From Gammaproteobacteria bacterium (GTDB lineage Bacteria > Pseudomonadota > Gammaproteobacteria > Pseudomonadales > Pseudomonadaceae), in contig JAAYHO010000193.1 in assembly GCA_012735335.1 (NCBI GenBank), positions 1-17,192 of the forward strand: DNA of 17,192 bases, written 5' to 3'. The notes under the pieces were generated by a model. It had not been told where the DNA came from, did no database searches, and worked only from the letters and a program-made list of their open reading frames with translations. This document shows, one piece after another, positions 1 to 7,597 of the stretch (the stretch's first letter is position 1; the number at the start of each line of letters is the position of its first letter). Made by a program: the position numbers and the translations under genes.

Positions 1-2
1 AT

Positions 3-43
3 GGTTACCGATCTCATGAAGGTAGGATTGAGACCGGGTAACC
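3..43. repeat. Imperfect inverted repeat / hairpin downstream of the zinc-finger gene
   Basis: Arms at 3-16 (GGTTACCGATCTCA) and 29-43 (TGAGACCGGGTAACC) pair with one mismatch and one extra G around a 12-base loop. It lies about 40 bases past the stop of the minus-strand zinc-finger gene, so it could be that gene's 3' hairpin, perhaps shared with a convergent gene outside the window. No T-tract is visible on either side, so an intrinsic terminator is not proven. The rest of 1-82 shows nothing else. Confidence 0.4.
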
Positions 44-82
44 GACGCGGTGGTTCAGGTTGTTTCAGCGGCTGGCTGGCGC

Positions 83-349
83 TCAGCGCAGTTGGCTGTC
101 CTTGCTGCCGCGGCGGTTGTAACCACTGCTCTGCTGCAGCTGGCGGTCCTGCTCGGACTGGCAGGTGATGCACAGCCGCACACCGGGCACGGCCTCACGG
201 CGTGCCTGGGGAATGGCAGCGTCGCATTCTTCACAATGGCTCAGGCTGTCGCCCGAAGGTAATTGGCTGCGGGCGCGCTGCACCGCATCCTGGATGCTGT
301 CCTCGATCTGCTCCTGAACAGCACCGTCCTGTGCCCAACCGGTGGCCAT
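83..349 (-). CDS. DksA/TraR-family C4 zinc-finger protein (YbiI-like)
   Basis: An 88-residue protein with a single C4 zinc finger: C39 and C42 (CEEC) pair with C60 and C63 (CITC). The segment between them, the PQARREAVPGVRLC stretch (residues 47-60), and the end YNRRGSKDSQLR match E. coli YbiI, a short DksA/TraR relative, as I remember it. The family shares the zinc finger of DksA, which acts through the RNA polymerase secondary channel. However, this protein lacks the long coiled-coil with the acidic tip, so a DksA-like transcriptional effect is not implied and its role is unknown. The ATG at 349 is preceded by GAGGAG at a spacing of 6. It lies 74 bases after the chemoreceptor gene in the same direction and may be its own unit. 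Confidence 0.85.
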   Translation of the reverse strand: MATGWAQDGAVQEQIEDSIQDAVQRARSQLPSGDSLSHCEECDAAIPQARREAVPGVRLCITCQSEQDRQLQQSSGYNRRGSKDSQLR

Positions 350-394
350 GGCGTTCTCCTCACGTGGCAGGGGTACCCGTGTGACACCGGAAGT

Positions 395-420
395 GGCCTG
401 CGGTTGCCGCCGGGCAGGCC
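395..420. other. Intergenic hairpin between chemoreceptor and zinc-finger genes
   Basis: GGCCTGC at 395-401 is complementary to GCAGGCC at 414-420 around a 12-base GC-rich loop, just past the chemoreceptor stop codon (426-424). It could end or attenuate the chemoreceptor transcript. No T-run follows, so this is only a candidate. Confidence 0.3.
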
Positions 421-423
421 CGA

Positions 424-1521
424 TCAGTACCGCTGTTGCTGGTGCTCGAAAGCCGTCAGGATATCCGCCACTATCCGCATCACTTCCAGGTTAGCTTCCT
501 CCATCTGGCCGAGATGCTCAACCACCGTGCTCAGCTGGCCCTGCTGGAAGGCCTGCATGGCGGCCTGGCCCCGGCTGTGTACGGCGGTGTGGGGCCGCTC
601 TATTTCCCGGAACTGGGCCATCTGCTGCAGGTTCTGGCTGCCGTCGCCGTAATACCACTTGCCGAAGCGGCATTCGCGATCGCTGGGCAGCTGCGGAATG
701 TCCGCCTGAGGATCACCCAGCACCTGGTTGTAGACCACGAACTTGAGTGACAGCTCGTCCAGATTGGCCAGCTCCACCCCGGCGCGGAAGGCGGATCTTT
801 CGATGCCGCTGCGCATTTCCCCGGCCAGGCTGTGCAGCACCTGCATACCGGCTACAGCATCTTCGGTGGTGCGGCTGAAGTCTTCAGCCTGGGCGCCCTG
901 GGTCTGGATATAGGCCTGCACCGCGCCGGTGATCTGCTGCAGTTCCTCGATCTTGCCGACGATTTCGCTGGTGGCCTGGGCGGTACGCTCGGCCAGTTGG
1001 CGGATCTCGCTGGCGACCACCGCAAAGCCGCGTCCGGCCTCACCGGCGCGGGCCGCCTCGATAGCCGCGTTGAGTGCCAGCAGGTTGGTCTGGCTGGCAA
1101 TGCCGCCGATCAGATCAACGATGCCATTGATCTCCCCAGAGTGACCGGACAGGGTCTCCACCTGGCGGGAGGCCTCCACCAGCCCGCTTTCCATGGCCGT
1201 GGCCTTGCCCTGCAGGACATCGAAGCGTTGCTGGTTGTTCAGCGCGGCGCTGGCCACTTCATCCGCATGGCGCTTGTCCAGCCCCAGCTGGTTGGCCAGG
1301 TATTCGAAGGAGTCGCCGAGGTGGGTGATCGAGGTGCTGAAGCTGATGAGCTTGCCGGCTACATTACGGTAATAGTCCAGCCGCTGCTGGTGCTGCTGCT
1401 CGGCATCAGCCAGTTGCTGTTCCAGTTGCCGGATACGGGCGGTCTGGTCGGCCAGTTGGGATTGCAGTTGCTGTTTTTCCTGCTCCAGCGCCTGAATGGC
1501 CTTTTTACTACTGTGCCACAT
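424..1521 (-). CDS. Soluble methyl-accepting chemotaxis-type protein with C-terminal CZB domain
   Basis: A 365-residue cytoplasmic chemoreceptor-type protein with no membrane segment. Residues 6-47 are a Gln-rich coiled coil. Residues 110-200 carry the signalling tip, including the highly conserved [20 protein letters not shown] (141-160) and [17 protein letters not shown], which contacts CheA and CheW. Residues about 248-350 look like a chemoreceptor zinc-binding (CZB) domain: CRFGKWY (C284) and PHTAVH (H311, H315) supply three of the usual four zinc ligands. At the first ligand position, where CZB domains normally have Asp-His, this protein has Lys260-Phe261. CZB proteins such as TlpD sense zinc-linked or oxidant signals. 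There is no C-terminal NWETF-type tether. GAGG precedes the ATG at a spacing of 5. It follows tatE by 87 bases in the same direction, so it could be read through from the nos operon; no obvious promoter was seen. The ligand sensed is unknown. Confidence 0.85.
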   Translation of the reverse strand: MWHSSKKAIQALEQEKQQLQSQLADQTARIRQLEQQLADAEQQHQQRLDYYRNVAGKLISFSTSITHLGDSFEYLANQLGLDKRHADEVASAALNNQQRFDVLQGKATAMESGLVEASRQVETLSGHSGEINGIVDLIGGIASQTNLLALNAAIEAARAGEAGRGFAVVASEIRQLAERTAQATSEIVGKIEELQQITGAVQAYIQTQGAQAEDFSRTTEDAVAGMQVLHSLAGEMRSGIERSAFRAGVELANLDELSLKFVVYNQVLGDPQADIPQLPSDRECRFGKWYYGDGSQNLQQMAQFREIERPHTAVHSRGQAAMQAFQQGQLSTVVEHLGQMEEANLEVMRIVADILTAFEHQQQRY

Positions 1522-1608
1522 GGTTACCTCGGACCTGCAGAATTGCCACTACTGTATCGGCCGAGGCAGCCATGGCATGAGTCGGGATGACGTTTTGTCG
1601 CGGCCGGT

Positions 1609-1797
1609 TTACTGCTGGCTCTTCAGCTTCTCGCCTTCCAGCGCCTGGGGGCTGCTTTCCGCCTCGTTCACCGCCTTGCGAAAGCCGCTGATGGCGCTGC
1701 CCACATCGTTACCCAGCCCGCGCAGGCGCTTGGTACCGAACAGCAGGGCAACGATGCCCAGAATGATCAGAAGCTTCCAGATACTGATGCCCATCAT
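1609..1797 (-). CDS. tatE: Sec-independent translocase subunit TatA/TatE
   Basis: A 62-residue member of the TatA/E family. A single N-terminal membrane helix (about residues 5-20) is followed by the family hinge [17 protein letters not shown], an amphipathic helix, and a short charged tail. It forms the pore-like assembly of the twin-arginine translocase that moves folded cofactor proteins. In P. stutzeri a tatE gene lies at the end of the nos cluster after nosL, as here, and the obvious client is NosZ with its twin-arginine leader. There are two adjacent ATG codons at 1797 and 1794; AGGAG lies 9 bases before the first. It starts 27 bases after nosL ends and is probably co-transcribed. It is shorter than a typical housekeeping TatA (80-90 residues), which fits the TatE label. 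tatB and tatC are not in the window. Confidence 0.9.
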   Translation of the reverse strand: MMGISIWKLLIILGIVALLFGTKRLRGLGNDVGSAISGFRKAVNEAESSPQALEGEKLKSQQ

Positions 1798-1824
1798 CTT
1801 GTGTTACTCCTCTGAGCTCCGGCC

Positions 1825-2412
1825 TCAGTGGCCGGAGTGGTGGTCATGTGAATCCATCGGGTGGTGCATGTGCATGTCGTGCCCCATGCCACCATGTTGT
1901 GCGGCGGCGGCCTCGGCCAGAAATGCCTCGTCAATCTGCTCGAAGGCCAGTACCTGTGCTCCCTCGTGCTCCGCCGCCAGTGCCTCGGCAGCCTGCTTGT
2001 CGGCAAAGGATGCCAGTGACGCGCCCATGGCGCCCTGCAGTGGCGTGCCGCTGACGTACCAGGCCTGCTTGGCATCGATCAGGTGCTCGTCGTCGGGCTG
2101 ATCCCAGTGGCTCTGCCCCATGTCATGCACATAGAGCCGTGCCTGCAGGATGCGGTTCTCCGGTTGCAGATACCAACTGAACATCTCGGCGGTGGAGCAG
2201 AACTTCTTCACCCCGTCACGCTCCACGGCCTGGCCTTTCGGCCCCGGGAAGTCGGTCACTATCATGCCGCACACGTGGCATTCGTCATCCCCATGGAAGG
2301 CTACCGGGTCCCAGGACACCTGGGTTTCCTCCTTGTCGCCGCAGGCCGCCAGGGCCATGCCGAACAACAGCACCAGTACCAGGCGCAGATCGAAGTTGTA
2401 CCGAGTTTTCAT
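1825..2412 (-). CDS. nosL: NosL copper-delivery lipoprotein
   Basis: A 195-residue outer-membrane-type lipoprotein that supplies Cu(I) for maturation of the NosZ copper centres. The signal peptide ends in a lipobox LAAC with lipidated Cys24. The family's metal motif follows at DDECHVCGMIVTDFPGPK (C45, H46, C48, M50). The protein ends in an unusual tail, with 9 His and 4 Met in the last 24 residues, likely an additional copper-binding stretch. An open frame extends to 2457, but the ATG at 2412 is chosen because it has AGGA upstream and puts a proper basic n-region before the signal helix. It begins 34 bases after nosY and precedes tatE by 27 bases. Confidence 0.93.
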   Translation of the reverse strand: MKTRYNFDLRLVLVLLFGMALAACGDKEETQVSWDPVAFHGDDECHVCGMIVTDFPGPKGQAVERDGVKKFCSTAEMFSWYLQPENRILQARLYVHDMGQSHWDQPDDEHLIDAKQAWYVSGTPLQGAMGASLASFADKQAAEALAAEHEGAQVLAFEQIDEAFLAEAAAAQHGGMGHDMHMHHPMDSHDHHSGH

Positions 2413-2446
2413 GACAGTTTTCCTATTTTCCTTGTTATCAGGTTGA

Positions 2447-3274
2447 TCAGGCCGCACGGCGACGGAATGCGGCGTAGGCCAGCAGCAGGGCCAGACCTGC
2501 CCAGAGCAGCAGGCACAGCCAGAGCACGGCGCCCGGTACCGGCAGATCCTCGGCCAGCGACAGTACTCCTATCGCATTACCCCCATCAAAGCCAGCCAGG
2601 TTGACCAGCCGATAGATATCGGTGGGGTTGAGCAGCAGCAACCAGGGCAGCAGCTCGGGGTTGAACTTGCCTTCGCTGAACACCAGCAGCGCCAGCAGCA
2701 CCAGGTCGAACACCAGCACGAACAGGAACCACACGCCCAGTGCCAGTCCGGCGGCGCTGGACTTCTCGCTGGCCAGACTGCTGAGCAGGTAGGCCAGCGC
2801 GAGGAAGGCCCAGCCCAGCAGGGTGGAGGACAGCATGAAGCGGCCAAAGGCCCAGGCCAGCACGTTGATCTCGATACCGTCGACCAGTAAGCCGATGGCC
2901 ACCGCTGCGCAGCCGAAGCCGATCAGTACCGCCAGCGCCAGGATCAGCCCGTGGCCGACGAACTTGCCCAGCAGTATCTGACCCCGACCGATGGGGTAGG
3001 TCATCAGCAGCATCAGGGTGCCGCCTTCGTCCTCGCCGACGATGGCGTCATAGGCCAGCAACAGGGCAATCAGCGGCATCAGGAAGGTCGCCAGACTGGC
3101 CAGACTGGCGATGGTCGCCGGGATCGAGGTGAAACCCAGCTGCCCGGAGGCCGCCGCGCCGAGCCAGGCAATACCCACCGCCAGTACCGCAAACAGCAGA
3201 CTGATGGCCAGCAGCCAGCGGTTGCGCAGGCCATCGCTGAGTTCCTTGCGGGCAATATTCCATACCTGATTCAT
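2447..3274 (-). CDS. nosY: NosY, membrane permease of the NosDFY copper-site maturation complex
   Basis: A 275-residue ABC-2-type inner-membrane protein. Six hydrophobic helices are visible, at about residues 20-40, 53-73, 104-126, 141-162, 170-193 and 246-268. A conserved cytoplasmic segment, [16 protein letters not shown] (about 75-90), lies before the third helix, and the tail RRRAA is positively charged. In the family it dimerises with two NosF ATPases and holds the periplasmic NosD. The complex is needed to build the CuZ site of NosZ. The ATG overlaps the nosF stop in an ATGA (3274-3271), showing translational coupling. nosL starts 34 bases downstream. Confidence 0.94.
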   Translation of the reverse strand: MNQVWNIARKELSDGLRNRWLLAISLLFAVLAVGIAWLGAAASGQLGFTSIPATIASLASLATFLMPLIALLLAYDAIVGEDEGGTLMLLMTYPIGRGQILLGKFVGHGLILALAVLIGFGCAAVAIGLLVDGIEINVLAWAFGRFMLSSTLLGWAFLALAYLLSSLASEKSSAAGLALGVWFLFVLVFDLVLLALLVFSEGKFNPELLPWLLLLNPTDIYRLVNLAGFDGGNAIGVLSLAEDLPVPGAVLWLCLLLWAGLALLLAYAAFRRRAA

Positions 3275-4197
3275 GCCTTCTCCTCCGCTGCCTTGGTTGC
3301 GCCGGCCCGTTCCGTGTAATAGCGGTACAGGTCTTCCAGGGATGGTTGCAGGATCTCGATATCGCTGGGCTGATCCTGATTCAGCAGCTGGCGCAGCACC
3401 TCGATCTTGCCGCTGCTGCTGCCGGTGATCTCCAGTCCGTTACTGCCCAGTGGGCGGGTGCTGCTGCCACCGGCGTCCAGCAACTGTATCAAGTGCTCGC
3501 GCTGCTGCAGTCCATTGGCCCGAATCCGTGCGGGCAGGCCGGCCTCGCTGCGCAGGCTGGCCAGGCTGCCGATGGCTTCCAGCTGGCCGCCGGCGAGGAT
3601 CGCCGCGCGGTTGATGTGTGCCTCCACGCCGGGCAGCACATGGGAGCAGAGAATCACGCTGGTGCCCTGCTGGCGCAGACGGTCGATCAGTACATACAGA
3701 TCCTGGGTGGCGATGGGGTCGAGGCCCACGGTGGGCTCATCGAGCAGCAGCAGGCGCGGCTCGCCGAGCAGTGCCTGGGCCAGCCCCAGACGCTGGCGCA
3801 TGCCCTTGGAATAGGTCTTCACCCGGCGGTCGGCGGCGTGGGCCAGACCGACCTGTTCCAGCAGTTGATCGGCCTGCTGCAGCGCCGCCCCCTTGATGCG
3901 GGCGAAGTGGTGCAGGGTCTCGCGGCCGCTGAGCTGGGGGTAGAACATCACGTTTTCCTGCAGATAGCCCATCTGACGGCGCACATGGGGGTTGTTCGGC
4001 TCCTCACCGAGCACCCGTACCTGTCCCTCGGTGGGTTGCAGCAGACCGAGAATGAGCTTCATGGTGGTGGTCTTGCCCGCACCGTTGTGGCCGAACAGAC
4101 CGAGCACTTCACCCCGCTCCAGGTGCAGGTTCAGCTGGCGCAGGGCAGTCATGCTGCCGTAACGCTTGGTTACGCCCTGAATTTCAACCGCATTCAT
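3271..4197 (-). CDS. nosF: NosF, ABC ATPase of the NosDFY complex
   Basis: A 308-residue ABC ATPase that energises NosDFY. Walker A GHNGAGKT is at 36-43, the Q-loop Gln at 80, the signature YSKGMRQ at 129-135, Walker B LLLLDE at 149-154, and the H-loop His at 186 (LCSHV). The C-terminal third is an accessory domain typical of NosF. The open frame extends upstream to 4365, but that part is out-of-frame nosD sequence. The start at 4197 ([14 protein letters not shown]) is supported by AGGAAG with a 7-base spacing and by sharing one base with the nosD stop (TGATG). The 3' end overlaps nosY by four bases. Confidence 0.95.
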   Translation of the reverse strand: MNAVEIQGVTKRYGSMTALRQLNLHLERGEVLGLFGHNGAGKTTTMKLILGLLQPTEGQVRVLGEEPNNPHVRRQMGYLQENVMFYPQLSGRETLHHFARIKGAALQQADQLLEQVGLAHAADRRVKTYSKGMRQRLGLAQALLGEPRLLLLDEPTVGLDPIATQDLYVLIDRLRQQGTSVILCSHVLPGVEAHINRAAILAGGQLEAIGSLASLRSEAGLPARIRANGLQQREHLIQLLDAGGSSTRPLGSNGLEITGSSSGKIEVLRQLLNQDQPSDIEILQPSLEDLYRYYTERAGATKAAEEKA

Positions 4198-5495
4198 CAA
4201 TTGGCTTCCTGTGTACGTTGAATCAGATGGGTGGTGGGCAACTGCATCAGGGGGTAGCTGTCCTGCACGCCCTGCATCTTGATGACCGGGAAGGCCCGTT
4301 GCACCCAGCGCAGTACCTGGATCGCCGGGCTGTTCATCAGCAGGCGCACCTGGGGGTACATCCACAGCAGCCGGTCGACGTTGTCGTTGGGCTCGTAGGG
4401 GATGTCGCCCATGCCGTCATCGTTGCGATCCCAGCCCAGGTAGTCGCTCCAGAAGTTGCCCCGGCCATCCACCGACCATTCCTGGGTGCGGGTGGCAACA
4501 TATTTGACCTGCTGCTCATTGCCGACAAAGGCATTGCTGCTGATCTTGTTGTTCTCCGAACCGGCGGTCAGGTGAATGCCGAGGTTACTGCGCTCGAAAT
4601 GGTTGTTCTCGATGGTATTGAACAGCGAGTTGTAGATGAACAGCGCCTTGCCTTCGCCACCCTTGATCATGCTGTCATCGCCGGTCTGGCCGCGTTGCAC
4701 GTTGGAGACGAAGTTGTTGGTAATGGTCGAGTAGGTGATGAAGTTCATCAGCATGCCGTAGTTGCGGTCATCCTCGGAGCGGTTGTTCTCGACCGTGAGC
4801 ATGCGGCTCTGCATCAGCGCGTAGCCGGTACGGGTGCGGCGGGTGGTATTGCCGATGACCCGATTGCTCTGGGAGAACATGTAATGAATACCGAAGCGCA
4901 GATCCTCCATGAGGTTGCCTTCGATCAGGTTGTTGTTGGAGTTGCCCAGGTAGATGCCGTCACGGGCATATTGCACCTGGTTGTTGATCACACTGCTGTT
5001 GTTGGTGTTGATCAGGTGGATGCCGTTGCCCCGGTCCTGGGTGCGGTAGTCCCGATTGCCCTCGACCCGGTTGCCTTCGACCTGCACGTTTCGCGTGCCG
5101 TCCAGCCAGATGCCGAAGCTCGGGCCGCGCAGATCATTGTTGCGCAGGGTCACGCCGGTAGCACTGGGCTCGACGAAGATGCCGGCATTCATGTCGGTCA
5201 GGTTGGTGCCCCAGTTGCGCAGTGTGCAATTCTCGATGGTGACATCCGGTGCGCGAATGGTCAGCAGGCTGCCGTTGCCGCCGGAGTTCAATATGGCACC
5301 CGGTTCACAGCGCAGATGTATCGGGCTGTCCAGCAGAAACTGGCCGGAATACTCACCTGCGGGCAGTACCTGAACGTGACCGTCGGTCTGCAGGGGCAGG
5401 CTGTCGAGTGATTGATGAACGGCGTGGGCAGAGGCGGAAAGGCCGCAGAGTATCATGGAGGCCGCGAGGCGGCGTACAGCCTGGTGGGTGAACAA
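4197..5495 (-). CDS. nosD: NosD, periplasmic beta-helix copper-maturation protein
   Basis: A 432-residue exported protein of the CASH / right-handed beta-helix family. Residues 1-25 are a Sec signal peptide ending AHA. The body (about 60-330) is a run of Asn-rich coils of the form ENN/GN plus hydrophobic residues (for example [26 protein letters not shown]). NosD sits on NosY on the periplasmic side, accepts copper from NosL and docks with apo-NosZ. The start is a TTG at 5495. It is preferred over the ATG at 5456 because AAGGAAG lies 5 bases before it and because the internal ATG would cut off the basic n-region (RR) of the signal peptide. It follows nosZ by a 138-base gap containing a strong hairpin; no clear FNR-type box was found there. 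Confidence 0.93.
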   Translation of the reverse strand: MFTHQAVRRLAASMILCGLSASAHAVHQSLDSLPLQTDGHVQVLPAGEYSGQFLLDSPIHLRCEPGAILNSGGNGSLLTIRAPDVTIENCTLRNWGTNLTDMNAGIFVEPSATGVTLRNNDLRGPSFGIWLDGTRNVQVEGNRVEGNRDYRTQDRGNGIHLINTNNSSVINNQVQYARDGIYLGNSNNNLIEGNLMEDLRFGIHYMFSQSNRVIGNTTRRTRTGYALMQSRMLTVENNRSEDDRNYGMLMNFITYSTITNNFVSNVQRGQTGDDSMIKGGEGKALFIYNSLFNTIENNHFERSNLGIHLTAGSENNKISSNAFVGNEQQVKYVATRTQEWSVDGRGNFWSDYLGWDRNDDGMGDIPYEPNDNVDRLLWMYPQVRLLMNSPAIQVLRWVQRAFPVIKMQGVQDSYPLMQLPTTHLIQRTQEAN

Positions 5496-5510
5496 TGCTG
5501 CTTCCTTAAT
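5486..5510 (-). promoter_or_regulatory. Ribosome binding site deciding the TTG start of nosD
   Basis: On the minus strand AAGGAAG is followed by CAGCA and then TTG (codon at 5495-5493). The strength and spacing of this site are the reason for choosing a TTG start. No other start codon in frame has a comparable site. Confidence 0.7.
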
Positions 5511-5597
5511 GCCGATTGATCGTGGGGTGGAACAGTTGCTGTCAGCGTTGCGCGTACCTCAGGCCGGGTCCGCGCAAGCTGTATATCAATGCAGGAG

Positions 5598-5623
5598 CCC
5601 GGGGCGTTGAGCAACGCCCCGGG
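5598..5623 (-). terminator. Strong hairpin just after nosZ (attenuator or mRNA 3' end)
   Basis: CCCGGGGCGTT (5598-5608) and AACGCCCCGGG (5613-5623) form a perfect 11-base-pair stem with a four-base loop, starting 10 bases after the nosZ stop codon. There is no T-run after it on the minus strand, so it is more likely a partial terminator or a 3' stabilising structure than a full stop. The position fits a transcript that is mostly nosZ, with lower nosDFYL expression. The rest of the nosZ-nosD gap (5496-5597) shows only isolated TTGAT/ATCAA half-sites. Confidence 0.6.
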
Positions 5624-5633
5624 GCGCTTTGCA

Positions 5634-7559
5634 TCAGGCCGGTTCGACCAGCATGCGGCCACACATTTCCATGTGCAGAGCATGACAGAACCAGCTGCAG
5701 TAGTACCAGTACACACCGGGTTTATCGGCAGTAAAGGTAATCGACGAGGTCTGCTGCGGGCTGATTTCCATGCTCACACCGTGGTTGACCATGACAAAGC
5801 CGTGGGACACGTCCTCGATCTGGTCAATGTTGGTGATGGTCACGGTGACTTCATCACCCTGCTTCACGGTGAACTCGTTGATACCGAAGGACGGCGCCAT
5901 GGACACCATGTAGACCCGAACCTTGTTACCGTCGCGGATGACCTTGCTGTCGGTGGTCAGGTTGATGCCATCGGCCTCGGCCATCTTCACGGTTTCGGCG
6001 AAGTAGGGGTCGTCACGATCCCAGATCTTCTTGGTGCGGATCTGGTCGCGGCGGCACATGATGCAGTCGTGCGGTTCGGCGAAGGCCGGGCCGTCGTGTA
6101 CCAGCACCATCTCCTCGCCGGAGATGTCGATCAACTGGTCGTTCTCCGGGTGCAGCGGGCCGGTCGGCAGGAAACGGTCCTTGGAGAACTTGGACAGTAC
6201 CACCAGCCACTTGCCGTCGGCTTCGCTGGTTTCGGTCAGCGAGGCGTGGGTGTGACCCGGCTGGTAGTGCACGTCCAGCTTCTGTTTGATGTAGTTGACG
6301 TTCTCGCCGTTGTGCGCGCGGATCGCCGCGTCAATGTCCCACTTGACCACCTGGCTGTCGATGAACAGCGTGGTGTAACCGTTGCCACGGCCGTCAAAGG
6401 TGGTGTGCAGCGGCCCGAGACCCAGCTCCGGCTCGGCGACGATGACGTCACGCGGATCTTCGAACTTGTCGTCGAACAGGTCAGGCAGCTTGTCGATGGC
6501 AATGATGGAAACGGTCGGTGACAGTTTGCCCGCAGCAATGAAGTACTTGCCGTCCGGCGAGGTGTTCAGGCCGTGGGGGTTCTTCGGTACCGGGATGTAG
6601 CGGGTAACCTTGCTGTCCTTGCCGTCCTTCTTGCGGCCGTCAACCACCGGCACCTTGGAATCGCCCAGGGTGATGAAGTTACCGGCCTTGACCTCGGCTT
6701 CGATGGCATGCACGTCGAATACCACGACCCAGTCGCGCTCGTTGCGCATGGTGCCGCCCAGATCCAGTGCCTTCTCCGAGTTGTAGCAGGTGGAGGCGCA
6801 GAAGCGGCCGGTGTAGTCCATGTCGGTGTTATCGAGGTTGCCGTCGACGATCACCTGCCAGGCCACTTCCATGGTCTCGGCGTCAACCGCGTTGTACATG
6901 GTGTAGCTGTTTTCATCATCCATGGCGAACACCTTGCCATCGTTGGGATGCGGGATGATGAACTCGGCGTTACCGAACACATACTTGGTGTAGGGGGCCT
7001 TCTGCAGACGCAGACCGTGGATGGCCTGGACGTTGGGGATGGTGACCATCTTGTCGGTCTTCATCACGTCCAGACGGATACGCGCGATACGGCTGTTGGC
7101 CTTGTCGTTGATGAACAGGTATTTACCGTCGTACTTGCCGTCGGTCATCGACAGGTGAGGGTGGTGGCAGTCACCGTTGGTGAACTTGGCACTCTCGCCC
7201 ATGATGCGCTTACTTTCGTTGGTCGAACCCCAACCGGTGGCTGAGTCGTGGTTGAACACCGGGATACGCATGATCTCGCGCATGGACGGAACGCCCAGTA
7301 CGCGCACTTCACCCTGGTGACCGCCGGACCAGAAGCCATAGTACTCATCCAGCTCGCCGGGGCCGACGTGGATCTTGGACATGGCTGCCTTCTGGGCATC
7401 GGTGACGGCCTGAGCCCAGGTCTCGCGGCTCATGACCGCGCCGCCGAAGGCGGTGGCGGCTACTGCTGCGCCGGTGGCCGCACTGGCACCGAGGAAGCCA
7501 CGCCGACTCAGGCCCTTGGATTCCGGCTTGGCCGGGGGGGTGTTGATCTTGTCGCTCAT
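5634..7559 (-). CDS. nosZ: Nitrous oxide reductase NosZ, clade I, Tat-exported
   Basis: A 641-residue periplasmic multicopper enzyme that reduces N2O to N2. The twin-arginine leader SRRGFLG (18-24) and an Ala-rich helix end near AWAQA-type sequence at about 47-51. The seven-bladed propeller carries all seven CuZ histidines: H132, H133, H181, H329, H385, H436 and H497. The C-terminal cupredoxin domain carries the CuA ligands H586, C621, W623, C625, H629 and M632 ([12 protein letters not shown]). Spacing agrees with P. stutzeri NosZ at an offset of three residues. Compared with that enzyme from memory, it has extra cysteines at 254 (CASTC), 502 (next to H497) and 633 (next to M632). AAGGAG lies 6 bases before the ATG. 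It starts only 38 bases after nosR, so it is probably co-transcribed with nosR, or has a promoter inside nosR. Confidence 0.98.
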   Translation of the reverse strand: MSDKINTPPAKPESKGLSRRGFLGASAATGAAVAATAFGGAVMSRETWAQAVTDAQKAAMSKIHVGPGELDEYYGFWSGGHQGEVRVLGVPSMREIMRIPVFNHDSATGWGSTNESKRIMGESAKFTNGDCHHPHLSMTDGKYDGKYLFINDKANSRIARIRLDVMKTDKMVTIPNVQAIHGLRLQKAPYTKYVFGNAEFIIPHPNDGKVFAMDDENSYTMYNAVDAETMEVAWQVIVDGNLDNTDMDYTGRFCASTCYNSEKALDLGGTMRNERDWVVVFDVHAIEAEVKAGNFITLGDSKVPVVDGRKKDGKDSKVTRYIPVPKNPHGLNTSPDGKYFIAAGKLSPTVSIIAIDKLPDLFDDKFEDPRDVIVAEPELGLGPLHTTFDGRGNGYTTLFIDSQVVKWDIDAAIRAHNGENVNYIKQKLDVHYQPGHTHASLTETSEADGKWLVVLSKFSKDRFLPTGPLHPENDQLIDISGEEMVLVHDGPAFAEPHDCIMCRRDQIRTKKIWDRDDPYFAETVKMAEADGINLTTDSKVIRDGNKVRVYMVSMAPSFGINEFTVKQGDEVTVTITNIDQIEDVSHGFVMVNHGVSMEISPQQTSSITFTADKPGVYWYYCSWFCHALHMEMCGRMLVEPA

Positions 7560-7597
7560 ATACAGCTCCTTGTTTCACACTGTGTTGACTGCTTGGG

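Noticed and set aside
4198..4365. Longer NosF with 56 extra N-terminal residues
   Set aside because: That stretch is out-of-frame nosD coding sequence with no ABC similarity; the 4197 start has a ribosome site and begins exactly at the family N-terminus.
5516..5592. FNR-type box before nosD
   Set aside because: Only isolated TTGAT and ATCAA half-sites occur; the best 14-base window reaches about 7 of 10 matches.
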